From an uncultured Clostridia bacterium (GTDB lineage Bacteria > Bacillota > Clostridia > Oscillospirales > Acutalibacteraceae): a stretch of 6,082 bases of DNA. Below are positions 1-6,082 of the stretch, piece after piece (within the stretch, counting starts at the first letter, position 1; every line of letters begins with the position of its first letter). Made by a program: the position numbers and the translations under genes. The DNA lies in NCBI GenBank assembly GCA_947626485.1, contig CANQSG010000117.1, positions 1 through 6,082 on the forward strand. The letters are read 5' to 3'. The notes under the pieces are model-generated. The model was not told the origin of the DNA. It did no database searches and saw only the letters and a list, made by a program, of their open reading frames with translations.

Positions 1-6
1 GCTTTA

Positions 7-639
7 TTACTTTTCGATCAGCAGCTGGTCGGGCGGGACGTAATTCGTCAGACCGTCCGAGCAGAGCAGCAGACTCTCCCCCGCGGCGAGGTCGTACTCG
101 TTGTAGTCGATCTCGAGCTCCTCCATGACGCCCAGCGCCCGGGTGATGACGTTTTTGCGCGGGTGGAACTGAGCCTCGTGGGGCGTGAGCTGTCCCTGCT
201 CGACCATCGTCTGCACCATGGAATGGTCGCGGGTGATCTGGGTCAGGCCGTCGGGACGCACGGCGTAAAGCCGGCTGTCCCCCGCGTGGGTGATGTGCGC
301 CGTGCCGCCGGTCACAAGGACGGCGACGACCGTCGTCCCCATGCCGAGCAGGGCGGGATCGGCGCCGGCGCGGTCGAAAACCTCCATGTTGGCCGTCGTC
401 AGCGCGGCGAGGAGCAGCGTCCGGATGGAGTTGCTCTCGGCGCCCGGCCGATAGGACGTTTCGATGCAGTCGGCGATCGCATCGACCGCCATGCGGCTGG
501 CGACGTTGCCGCCCCGCGCGCCGCCCATACCGTCGCAGACGACCGCCCAGACCGCCCCGTCGGGCAGCGTGCCCGTCCGGTAGGCGTCCTGGTTGCTGCG
601 GCGATGCAGGCCGACGTCGGTTTTACTGTAAATTTGCAT
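7..639 (-). CDS. prpC: PP2C-family (PrpC/Stp-type) Ser/Thr protein phosphatase, C-terminally truncated
   Basis: This is a cytoplasmic metal-dependent phosphatase that removes phosphate from Ser/Thr, normally opposing the PrkC kinase encoded next door. The 210-residue product begins MQIYSKTDVG, a typical PrpC N-terminus. Visible PP2C motifs are SNQD (15-18), CDGMGG (35-40, metal-ligand Asp36), GTTVV (101-105), AGDSR (119-123) and CSDGL (193-197, metal-ligand Asp195). The ATG at 639 was chosen over an upstream in-frame Met because AAGGGGG (653-647) lies 7 nt before it. The start sits inside the rlmN 3' end (17-nt overlap), suggesting translational coupling. The oddity is the end: two adjacent TAA codons (9-7 and 6-4) stop the protein about 30-40 residues short of the usual 240-250. 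The conserved GGxDN(I/V)T segment, with the last metal-binding Asp, is absent. Family assignment is secure; whether the product is active is doubtful. Confidence 0.9.
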   Translation of the reverse strand: MQIYSKTDVGLHRRSNQDAYRTGTLPDGAVWAVVCDGMGGARGGNVASRMAVDAIADCIETSYRPGAESNSIRTLLLAALTTANMEVFDRAGADPALLGMGTTVVAVLVTGGTAHITHAGDSRLYAVRPDGLTQITRDHSMVQTMVEQGQLTPHEAQFHPRKNVITRALGVMEELEIDYNEYDLAAGESLLLCSDGLTNYVPPDQLLIEK

Positions 640-1681
640 CGGGTTTCCCCCTTTCCGCCTCCGCGCTGCGGCGCAGTTGGCCGCAGGAGGCTTCGATGTC
701 CGCACCGAGGGTGCGGCGAACGGTCACGTTGACGCCGAGCGAGGTCAGCCGCCCGGCAAAGGCCTCCAGCCGTTTGCGGTCGGAGCGGACGAAGTCGCGC
801 TCGACGACCGGGTTGGCGGGGATGAGGTTGACGTGGCTTAAAAACGGCCGTACCCGGGCGGCGAGGGCGCGGGCGTGGGCGTCGGAATCGTTGACGTCGC
901 GGATCATGGCGTATTCAAAGGAAATGCGGCGGCCGGTCGCCTCTTGATAATGGCGGCAGGCGGCGAGCAGCGGCTCGATCCCCCACCGCCGGTTGACGGG
1001 CATCAGCCGGCTGCGCAGCGCATCGTCGGGCGCGTGGAGCGAGACCGAAAGGGTGATCGGAAAGCGGTAGGTCGCCAGTTTTTCGATGCCGGGCACGATG
1101 CCGCAGGTGGAAAGCGAGATATGCCGCAGGCCGATGTGCAGCCCCTGCTCGTGGGAGACGAGCTGCAAAAAGCGGACGGTCTGGTCGAAATTGTCAAGCG
1201 GCTCGCCCATGCCCATCAGCACGACGCCGTCGACCCGGTGGCCGCTGTCCGCCTGAGAAGCGAAAATCTGGGCGAGCATTTCGGAGGCCGTTAAATCGCG
1301 TGCCTTGCCGGTCAGCGTCGAGGCGCAGAAGCTGCAGCCCATGTTGCAGCCGACCTGCGTGGAGATGCAGAGGGTGCGGCCGTGGTGATAGTGCATCAGG
1401 ACGGATTCGACGAAGGCGCCGTCGTGCAGGCGGAACAGGTATTTGACGGTGTCGTCCAGCCGGGAGGTCAGGCGTTTTTCGACGACGGCGGCGGCGAGGT
1501 AACCGTCCTCGCGCAGGCGGGCGCGCAAAGGATTCGGCAGGTTGCGCATTTCGTCGAAATCGGTCGCGCCGCTTTGCAGCCAGCCGAAGAGCTGCCGCGC
1601 GCGGTAGGCGGGTTCGCCGAGCCCGGCGAGGTAGGCGGAGAGCTCCTCGAGGGTGCAGGAGCGGAAATCAAGCTGCGGCAA
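623..1681 (-). CDS. rlmN: Dual-specificity 23S rRNA (A2503)/tRNA (A37) C2-methyltransferase RlmN
   Basis: This radical-SAM enzyme methylates C2 of A2503 in 23S rRNA at the peptidyl-transferase centre, and of A37 in some tRNAs. The 352-residue product has normal family length. An N-terminal helical domain (about 1-70, with GEPAYRARQLFGWL at 22-35) precedes the radical-SAM core. The iron-sulphur cysteines are C112, C116 and C119 (CNMGCSFC). The two catalytic cysteines match C105 (TLCISTQVGC) and C333 (DIEASCGQL). GMGEPLDN and LSVSLHAP are the usual SAM-binding and core motifs. The start is taken as TTG at 1681 because the bases just before it (1692-1683) complement the 16S 3' end over about ten positions; a longer upstream reading in this frame is only a shadow of rsmB. 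It follows the rsmB stop by 4 nt and overlaps prpC by 17 nt. It looks intact. Confidence 0.95.
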   Translation of the reverse strand: MPQLDFRSCTLEELSAYLAGLGEPAYRARQLFGWLQSGATDFDEMRNLPNPLRARLREDGYLAAAVVEKRLTSRLDDTVKYLFRLHDGAFVESVLMHYHHGRTLCISTQVGCNMGCSFCASTLTGKARDLTASEMLAQIFASQADSGHRVDGVVLMGMGEPLDNFDQTVRFLQLVSHEQGLHIGLRHISLSTCGIVPGIEKLATYRFPITLSVSLHAPDDALRSRLMPVNRRWGIEPLLAACRHYQEATGRRISFEYAMIRDVNDSDAHARALAARVRPFLSHVNLIPANPVVERDFVRSDRKRLEAFAGRLTSLGVNVTVRRTLGADIEASCGQLRRSAEAERGKPDANLQ

Positions 1682-1682
1682 G

Positions 1683-1692
1683 GGATCACCTC
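1683..1692 (-). promoter_or_regulatory. Extended ribosome-binding site for the rlmN TTG start
   Basis: GAGGTGATCC complements the 16S rRNA 3' end (GGATCACCTC) over ten bases and contains the rsmB stop TGA (1688-1686). The TTG at 1681 follows at a normal distance from the GAGG core. This strong match fixes the rlmN start and would let rlmN be translated even if ribosomes do not finish rsmB in frame. Confidence 0.8.
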
Positions 1693-2913
1693 TTTTGCGC
1701 GAGCACCGCGAAATAGAAACCGTCGGTGCCGTCGCGGTGGGGCAGGCGCGTCTCTTCGCGGCACAGGGTAAAGTCCGGGTGCGCCGCCAGAAACGCCGCG
1801 ACCACGTCCTCGTTTTCGGCGCGGCGCAGGGTGCAGGTGGAGTAGACAAGCGTCCCGTCGCGCCGCAGATACCGGGCCGTCGGGCGGAAAGGGCGGATAT
1901 TTGAGCTCCGGCTTGCGGCGCAGAACGCCGAGACCGGAACAGGGCACGTCGCAGAGCACGCGGTCGAACGTCCCGAGCGCGGGGTCGTATACCGTGCCGT
2001 CGGCACAACGGGGTTGCAAACAGGTAAGGCCCAGCCGCGCGGCGCCCTGCCGAATCAGGTCGACCCGGTGGGGGTGCAGGTCGCAGGAAATCAGCTCGCC
2101 GCGGTTTTGCATGGACTCGGCGGCGGTGAAGCTCTTGCCGCCCGGCGCGGCGCAGAGGTCGAGCACCCGCTGCCCCGGTTCGGGGGCGAGGGCGGCGACG
2201 CACTGCTGTGAGGCGACGTCCTGCACGTGGAAGAGCCCGGCGGTATAGCGCGGGTCGGCGGCGAGGTCGAAGCCGCCGTCAAGCTCGACGGCGCCGGGAA
2301 ACGCGGCGGGTTTCGCGATGACGCCGTCGGCGCGGAAGGCGTCGCACAAGGCGTCGACGGTGGTGCGCAGCGGGTTGACCCGCAGGGTGACGGGCGGTGG
2401 AAGCAGCGCGGCTTCGAGCAGCCCGGCGGCGTCCTGCGCCCCGTAATCGTCGCAAAAGGAGCGGACGATGGGCAGCGCGCAGGAGCAGCGTATGGCGAGC
2501 GCCTCGGGCGTGTCGCCCTGCGGCAAACACAGCGGCGTCCGGGTGGCGGCACGCAGCACGGCGTTGACGAAGCCGGCGTTGTACCGCTCGGGTGATGCCT
2601 TGACCTGCCGCACCGCCTCGTTGATGGCGGCGGACGCGGGAATGCGGTTCAGAAATTGCAGCTGATAGAGCCCGACGCGCAAAATCTCCAAAGTCAGCGG
2701 CGACGTCTTGGAAACCGGCTGTTTCATCAGGAGCCAGTAGTCAAGCGTCAAGCGGCGTTCGAGCACCCCGTAAAAAAGGGTGGACGCCAGCCGCGCGTCG
2801 GCGGGGGAAAGTCGGTTTTTGCGCAGCAGCGTGCGCAGTGCGAGGTTGGAATAGGCGCCGTCGGCCTGCACGGCGCGCAACGCCTGCACGGCGAGCCTTC
2901 GCGGATCGGTCAA
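1686..2913 (-). pseudogene. rsmB: 16S rRNA (C967) C5-methyltransferase RsmB (Sun), frame broken by an apparent internal deletion
   Basis: RsmB makes m5C967 in 16S rRNA. Residues 1-140 form the NusB-like RNA-binding domain (for example ASAAINEAVRQVK and GFVNAVLR). The Rossmann methyltransferase domain follows, with DLCAAPGGK (252-260) for SAM binding and DVPCSGLG (322-329), whose C325 is the product-release cysteine. This frame is convincing to about residue 347 (nt 1873). The rest of the gene, DGTLVYSTCTL with the catalytic Cys and then AENEDVVAAF to a TGA at 1688-1686, lies in the frame reached by skipping one base. About 26 residues normally separate RRKPxxKY from GGTLVY (E. coli and B. subtilis, from memory); only about 12 are present. 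A deletion of 3n+2 bases (about 38-41 nt) fits best. Unrepaired, translation from 2913 runs on to a stop at 1468, inside rlmN, and lacks the catalytic Cys. Start is TTG, backed by AGGAGG 8 nt upstream. The decay could be real or an assembly error. Confidence 0.85.
1868..1880 (-). other. Apparent deletion/frameshift junction in rsmB
   Basis: Upstream of here the coding frame reads RRKPELKYPPFPPDGP; downstream, one base out, it reads RYLRRDGTLVYSTC. The two frames meet in a GC-rich segment (CGACGGCCCGG on the coding strand). Conserved sequence is good on both sides right up to this point, so the lesion is local and either recent or artificial. The exact breakpoint cannot be set to better than several bases. 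Confidence 0.8.
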
Positions 2914-2929
2914 ACGGAATTCCTCCTCA
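2914..2929 (-). promoter_or_regulatory. Ribosome-binding site that decides the rsmB TTG start, overlapping the fmt stop
   Basis: AGGAGG (2927-2922) lies 8 nt before TTG at 2913, and the fmt stop TGA (2929-2927) runs directly into it. No ATG or GTG in the rsmB frame is better placed, and TTG gives the expected N-terminus (TDPRRLAVQALRAV). Ribosomes ending fmt would stop on this site, favouring coupled re-initiation. Confidence 0.85.
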
Positions 2930-3853
2930 GGTCAGGCGGGCGTCTGGCGGCAGCGGGTGGCCGCGCAGCGCGTCGGCTGCCGGCATCGGGCGGCTGCCTT
3001 CGAACTGCACTTCAAGCAGCTCGAGGGCGTTGCCGTCGCCGCAGGCGACCAGCCAGCGCGCGTCCTGCTGCCAGGTCTCGCCCGCTTCGCGGTCGCAGCC
3101 GCCGGCGGGGCGGGCTTGGCGGATGGTTAAGCGGCGGCCGTCCAGAAAAGCGTAGGCGGCCGGCCAGTCGTAAAGGCCGCGAACGCGGTTATACAGCGCG
3201 GCGGCGGGTTCGGAAAAATCGAGGCGGCCGCTCTCGCGGGTCAGGGTGGTGCAATAGGTCGCGCGTTGCCCGTCCTGCGTCGTCGGCGTCAAGTCGCCGC
3301 GCTGCAGTCGATCGACCGTCTCGCAGAGCAGGTCGGCGCCGAGCGTCGCCAGCCGGTCGTGCAGGTCGGCGGCGGTCTCGTCGGGGTCGATCGGGGTCTC
3401 GCGCGCAAGGAGAATGTCGCCCGTGTCAAGCCCGGCGTCCATGCGCATGGTCGTCACGCCGGTGACGGTATCGCCGCACAGAATCGCCGCCTGAATGGGC
3501 GACGCGCCGCGGTGGCGCGGGAGGAGCGACGCGTGGACGTTGATACAACCATAAGGCGGCAGGGTCAAAACGGCCTCGGGCAGCAGCTTGCCGTAGGCGA
3601 CGACGATGATGAGCTCCGGCCGGGCGGCGGCGATGCGCGCGACCGCCTCGTCCGTGCGCAGCGTGGCGGGCTGAAAGACCGGGATGCCGCGGCTTTCGGC
3701 GAAGACCTTGACGGGCGGAGGCGTGAGGGTCTGGCGGCGCCCCTGCGGCTTGTCGGGCTGGGTCACGGCGAGCGCGATTTCATGCCCAGCGTCGCACAGC
3801 GCCGCAAAGCAGGGCACCGAAAACTCGGGCGTGCCCATGACGACGATCCTCAT
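2927..3853 (-). CDS. fmt: Methionyl-tRNA formyltransferase
   Basis: Fmt transfers a formyl group from 10-formyl-tetrahydrofolate to initiator Met-tRNA, giving fMet-tRNA for translation initiation. The 308-residue product is full length. The N-terminal Rossmann-type catalytic domain starts MRIVVMGTPEFSVP. The folate-binding and catalytic region carries the invariant triad N105, H107 and D143, within INVHASLLPRHRGASPI and MDAGLDTGDIL. The C-terminal tRNA-binding barrel begins at about residue 205 (TYCTTLTRESGRLDF) and runs to the end (LLEVQFEGSRPMPAADALRG). The ATG overlaps the def stop as ATGA, so translation is probably coupled; its own ribosome-binding site is weak. Its TGA stop lies within the strong ribosome-binding site of rsmB, 13 nt ahead of that start. 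I see no damaged motif. Confidence 0.97.
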   Translation of the reverse strand: MRIVVMGTPEFSVPCFAALCDAGHEIALAVTQPDKPQGRRQTLTPPPVKVFAESRGIPVFQPATLRTDEAVARIAAARPELIIVVAYGKLLPEAVLTLPPYGCINVHASLLPRHRGASPIQAAILCGDTVTGVTTMRMDAGLDTGDILLARETPIDPDETAADLHDRLATLGADLLCETVDRLQRGDLTPTTQDGQRATYCTTLTRESGRLDFSEPAAALYNRVRGLYDWPAAYAFLDGRRLTIRQARPAGGCDREAGETWQQDARWLVACGDGNALELLEVQFEGSRPMPAADALRGHPLPPDARLT

Positions 3854-4323
3854 CGGCGGCGCCTGCCCTTCGCGTCGTCCGGGGCGTCGACCCGGCGGTC
3901 GAGGAAAACGACGCCGTCGAGGTGGTCGATCTCGTGGCAGAGGGCGCGGGCGAGCAGCCCCTCCCCCGTCACGGTGATGGGGTCGCCGTTGCGGTCAAAG
4001 GCTTCCACCTTGACCCAGTGCGGGCGCTTGACGACCGCCCACACGCCGGGGAACGAGAGGCAGCCCTCCTGCTCCTCCTGGCGGCCTTTCTGCTCCGTGA
4101 TGACCGGGTTGACGAGCTCGATCAGCCCGTCGCCGACGTCGATGACGCAGAAGCGGCGCAGAATGCCGATCTGGGGCGCGGCAAGCCCGACGCCCTCGGC
4201 GTTGCGCATCGTCTCCGCCATATCGTCGAGCGTCTGGCGCAGCCGGGCGTCGAAATCGACGACCGGGCGGCAAACCTTGCGCAGAATTTCGTCGCCGTCT
4301 GTTACAATCGTTCGGATCGCCAT
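3850..4323 (-). CDS. def: Peptide deformylase
   Basis: Def is a metalloenzyme that hydrolyses the N-formyl group from nascent proteins at the ribosome exit, undoing the mark added by the neighbouring fmt product. The 157-residue protein shows all three family motifs: GVGLAAPQIG (44-53), EGCLSFPG (86-93, with metal-ligand Cys88) and HEIDHLDG (130-137, with metal ligands H130 and H134 and catalytic E131). The single tight GVGLAAPQIG motif and short length resemble the bacterial fMet deformylase type found in Clostridia. The ATG at 4323 has a strong AAGGAGG (4335-4329) five bases upstream. The C-terminus ends in an arginine-rich KGRRRR tail. The gene overlaps fmt by 4 nt. It is the first gene after the AT-rich gap, so any internal promoter in that gap would drive def onward. 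Confidence 0.97.
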   Translation of the reverse strand: MAIRTIVTDGDEILRKVCRPVVDFDARLRQTLDDMAETMRNAEGVGLAAPQIGILRRFCVIDVGDGLIELVNPVITEQKGRQEEQEGCLSFPGVWAVVKRPHWVKVEAFDRNGDPITVTGEGLLARALCHEIDHLDGVVFLDRRVDAPDDAKGRRRR

Positions 4324-4343
4324 AGTGTCCTCCTTCGGAGTTT

Positions 4344-4371
4344 AGTGAAGAACTAATAGTGAAGAGTGAAG
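4344..4371 (-). repeat. Heptamer direct repeats (CTTCACT, three copies in a 7-nt register)
   Basis: On the minus strand CTTCACT occurs at 4371-4365, 4364-4358 and 4350-4344. A single different heptamer, ATTAGTT (4357-4351), sits between the second and third copies, so all four units keep a strict 7-nt period. A heptad is not a codon multiple, which fits non-coding sequence. This may be part of a dispersed intergenic element or a slippage-prone microsatellite. Confidence 0.65.
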
Positions 4372-4382
4372 AAGTTGAAGGT

Positions 4383-4397
4383 GTCTGCTTCGCAGAC
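4383..4397 (-). other. Perfect hairpin, 6-bp stem with GAA loop
   Basis: On the transcribed strand GTCTGC, loop GAA and GCAGAC form a perfect inverted repeat just after the priA stop. Its centre, GCGAAGC, is a sequence known to make an unusually stable mini-hairpin in DNA. No U-run follows on the transcribed strand (the next bases are ACACCTTC), so it is not a standard Rho-independent terminator. It could be an RNA-processing or stability element in the priA-def mRNA, or the core of a small palindromic repeat. Confidence 0.7.
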
Positions 4398-4398
4398 G

Positions 4399-4415
4399 AT
4401 TATATTTATATTATA
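4399..4415 (-). promoter_or_regulatory. Possible -10 elements for an internal promoter ahead of def
   Basis: Two exact TATAAT words lie on the transcribed strand at 4415-4410 and 4404-4399, overlapping the priA stop and about 75-90 nt upstream of the def ATG. No convincing TTGACA-like -35 box sits 16-18 nt upstream of either. The match may simply reflect the AT-rich island. If active, it would express def through prpC independently of priA. Confidence 0.25.
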
Positions 4416-6082
4416 GTTTCCGGGTTTAGGTCTACCGCGATAGCGACGTCGGGGGATTGGGATTGGGTCAGGGCGGCGCGGAGCATTTCGCGGAAGCGGC
4501 GGGTGGCGCGGCATTTGATGAGCAGGCGGAAACGGTATTTGCCGTTGACGCGGGGAACGGCGGCGGGCGTGGGGCCGAGGACGATGAGCTTGACGTCGCT
4601 GTACGCCGCACCGACGAGGGATTTGACGGTCTCGAGAAAACGGTCTGCCGCGGCGGCGGCGCCGTCGTAGCGCGGGGCGGTCAGGCAAATCTGCGCCAGA
4701 TCGCAATAGGGCGGGTAGGTCATCAGGCGGCGGGTCAGGATCTCGCTTTCATAAAACGCGTCGTAATCCTGCAACGCGGCGAGGCGGATGACGTCGCTGT
4801 CGGGGTACATCGTCTGGATCAGGGCGACGCCGCTGCGGTCTCCCCTGCCCGACCGGCCGACCACCTGCGTCAACAGCGAGAAGGTGCGCTCGAAGCTGCG
4901 AAAATCCTCGCTGTACATCGCGCCGTCCGCCCCCAGCACGCCGACGAGGGTCACGTTGGGGAAATCGAGCCCCTTCGCGACCATCTGGGTGCCGAGCAGG
5001 ATATCGAATTCGCCCCGCGCAAAGGCGGAAAGCGCGTCGGAAAAGGCGTTGCGGGTCATGGTGCTGTCGGCGTCGAGCCGGAGGATGCGCGCCTGCGGAA
5101 AGAGGCGGGAAAGCTCCTCCTCCGCCCGCTGGGTGCCGGCGCCGAGGTAGCGCAGCGGCGCCTTGCCGCAGTGCGGACAGGTGGCGGCGGCTGGCTCGGA
5201 ATAGCCGCAATAATGGCACATCACACGGCCGTTTGCCGAATGGTAGGTCATGGAAATGCTGCAATTCGGGCAGGTGGCGACGTAGCCGCAGCTCGGGCAG
5301 GAAACGTAGGTATTGTGCCCCCGGCGGTTGCGCAGCAAAATCGCCTGTTCGCCCCGCTCGAGCGTCTGTTGCAGCCGCTCGGCAAGGGTACGGCTGAGCA
5401 CGCCGGTGTTGCCTGCGAGCAGCTCGCTGCGCATGTCGACGGTCAGCACCTCGGGCAGGCGGGCGTTGCCGTAGCGCTCCGGCAGGGTGCAGAGGGTCGC
5501 GCGCCCGGCTTTTGCGGCGCTGTAGGTCTCGACCGAGGGCGTCGCCGAAGCCATGAGAAAGAGCGCCTTGTGATACCCCGCCCGGAATTTGGCGAGGTCC
5601 CGCGCGTGGAACCGCGGGCTGCGCTCGGATTTATAGGTGTGCTCCTGCTCCTCGTCCATGATGAGCAGACCGAGGTCGTCGAAGGGGGCGAAGACGGCCG
5701 ACCGGGTGCCGACGGCGATTTTCGCGCGGCCGGTTTTCACCCGCTTCCACTCGTCCATGCGCTGCCCGGGCGACATCGCGCTATGAAACACGGCGACGGT
5801 CTCGCCGTAGCGGCGGTAAAAAATCGAAAGGGTCTGGGGCGTGAGGGCGATCTCGGGCACCATGACGATGACGCCCCTGCCCGCGTGAAACGCCTCGTCC
5901 ACCAGCTTCAAAAAGACCTGCGTCTTGCCGCTGCCCGTCACGCCGTAAAGCAGGGCGACCTGCCCCGTTTCGGCGCGGTAGCGGTCGAGCAGCGTATCGA
6001 AGGCCGTCTGCTGCGACGGGGTCAGGACGATCTCGCGGCGGTCGGGCTCGAGGTCGGGCGGGCAGGACGTCCGGAAGACCTC
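4406..6082 (-). CDS. priA: Primosomal protein N' (PriA helicase), 5' end outside the window
   Basis: PriA is the 3'-5' superfamily-2 helicase that binds stalled forks and reloads the replicative helicase. The frame is open to position 6082, giving 558 codons of an expected 730-800; the missing part is most of the N-terminal DNA-binding region. The fragment begins EVFRTSCPPD and then shows LTPSQQTAF (20-28), the Walker A motif GVTGSGKT (47-54), the Walker B-type DEEQEHTYK (from residue 143), GTQMVAKGLDFPN (in the 360s-370s) and QVVGRSGRG (406-414). Eight zinc-binding cysteines in four pairs are all present (262/265, 271/274, 289/292, 302/305). A GTG within the Walker A motif (5941) cannot be the start, because conserved PriA sequence continues upstream. 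The last residues, ETII, include two ATA codons, rare in this GC-rich sequence, and lie in the AT-rich island, so the exact C-terminus may come from inserted sequence. Confidence 0.96.
   Translation of the reverse strand, partial: EVFRTSCPPDLEPDRREIVLTPSQQTAFDTLLDRYRAETGQVALLYGVTGSGKTQVFLKLVDEAFHAGRGVIVMVPEIALTPQTLSIFYRRYGETVAVFHSAMSPGQRMDEWKRVKTGRAKIAVGTRSAVFAPFDDLGLLIMDEEQEHTYKSERSPRFHARDLAKFRAGYHKALFLMASATPSVETYSAAKAGRATLCTLPERYGNARLPEVLTVDMRSELLAGNTGVLSRTLAERLQQTLERGEQAILLRNRRGHNTYVSCPSCGYVATCPNCSISMTYHSANGRVMCHYCGYSEPAAATCPHCGKAPLRYLGAGTQRAEEELSRLFPQARILRLDADSTMTRNAFSDALSAFARGEFDILLGTQMVAKGLDFPNVTLVGVLGADGAMYSEDFRSFERTFSLLTQVVGRSGRGDRSGVALIQTMYPDSDVIRLAALQDYDAFYESEILTRRLMTYPPYCDLAQICLTAPRYDGAAAAADRFLETVKSLVGAAYSDVKLIVLGPTPAAVPRVNGKYRFRLLIKCRATRRFREMLRAALTQSQSPDVAIAVDLNPETII

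Larger units (their letters stand above)
4324..4420. repeat. AT-rich island between priA and def, candidate small intergenic repeat element
   Basis: This 97-bp stretch is the only real intergenic gap in the window and includes the last few priA codons. From 4341 to 4420 GC is about 32 percent by hand count, against about two-thirds in neighbouring genes. It holds a perfect 6-bp-stem palindrome, three copies of a heptamer and two TATAAT words, then the GC-richer def ribosome-binding site. The combination of palindrome, simple repeats and sharp composition change is what a short non-coding dispersed repeat (MITE-like or REP-like) would look like. Only one copy is visible here, so being repetitive is inference. 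It encodes no plausible protein. Confidence 0.45.

Noticed and set aside
639..705. PrpC starting at the ATG at 705
   Set aside because: It would add 22 residues overlapping rlmN without a family match, whereas the ATG at 639 has a well-spaced AAGGGGG and the typical PrpC N-terminus.
1870..1880. Programmed ribosomal frameshift in rsmB
   Set aside because: There is no obvious slippery heptamer, and conserved residues are missing, which frameshifting cannot restore.
623..2203. A 526-residue minus-strand reading suggesting an N-terminal extension or fusion on RlmN
   Set aside because: The extra 174 residues are an out-of-frame shadow of rsmB; RlmN homology and the strong ribosome-binding site begin at 1681.
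2656..4345. Long plus-strand open frames (for example 2656-3465 and 3266-4345)
   Set aside because: They lie opposite clear fmt, def and rsmB coding sequence, have arginine-rich or low-complexity products without motifs, and arise from few stop codons in GC-rich DNA.
4383..4397. Hairpin after priA as a Rho-independent terminator
   Set aside because: It has only a 6-bp stem and no T-run after it on the transcribed strand.
143..5941. PriA starting at the GTG at 5941
   Set aside because: That codon is the Val of the Walker A motif; 47 in-frame PriA-like codons, including LTPSQQTAF, continue upstream to the window edge.

Overview
The window is a run of six minus-strand genes with almost no space between them. 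In transcription order (right to left) they are priA (5' part outside the window), def, fmt, rsmB, rlmN and prpC. This is the housekeeping cluster typical of Firmicutes, where prkC (a PASTA-domain Ser/Thr kinase) usually follows prpC. Roughly two-thirds GC in coding sequence, strong GGAGG-type ribosome binding sites, two TTG starts and the gene order all suggest a GC-rich member of the Clostridia, such as an Oscillospiraceae-like gut bacterium. The lineage is inferred from style and gene order, not from a search.

Layout: priA (6082 to 4406, helicase core and zinc-binding region complete, N-terminus missing); a short AT-rich island (about 4324 to 4420) with a perfect hairpin and heptamer repeats; def (4323 to 3850) overlapping fmt (3853 to 2927) by ATGA; rsmB (2913 to 1686); rlmN (1681 to 623); prpC (639 to 7), whose start lies inside the end of rlmN. 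The next gene would begin beyond position 1. I see no RNA genes, CRISPR, insertion sequences or plus-strand genes.

Function: PriA restarts stalled replication forks. Fmt formylates initiator Met-tRNA and Def removes the formyl group from new proteins. RsmB and RlmN methylate 16S and 23S rRNA. PrpC-type phosphatases reverse Ser/Thr phosphorylation by the PrkC kinase and can act on translation factors. The cluster therefore joins protein synthesis and ribosome maturation to a signalling pair.

Two genes look damaged. rsmB changes reading frame at about 1873, and about 13-14 family residues are missing there, which fits a small internal deletion. prpC stops before the C-terminal metal-binding GGxDN motif, in AT-rich bases at the window edge. 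Either could be real gene decay or an assembly fault. I found no convincing new system; the damaged genes and the AT-rich island are the parts worth a second look.
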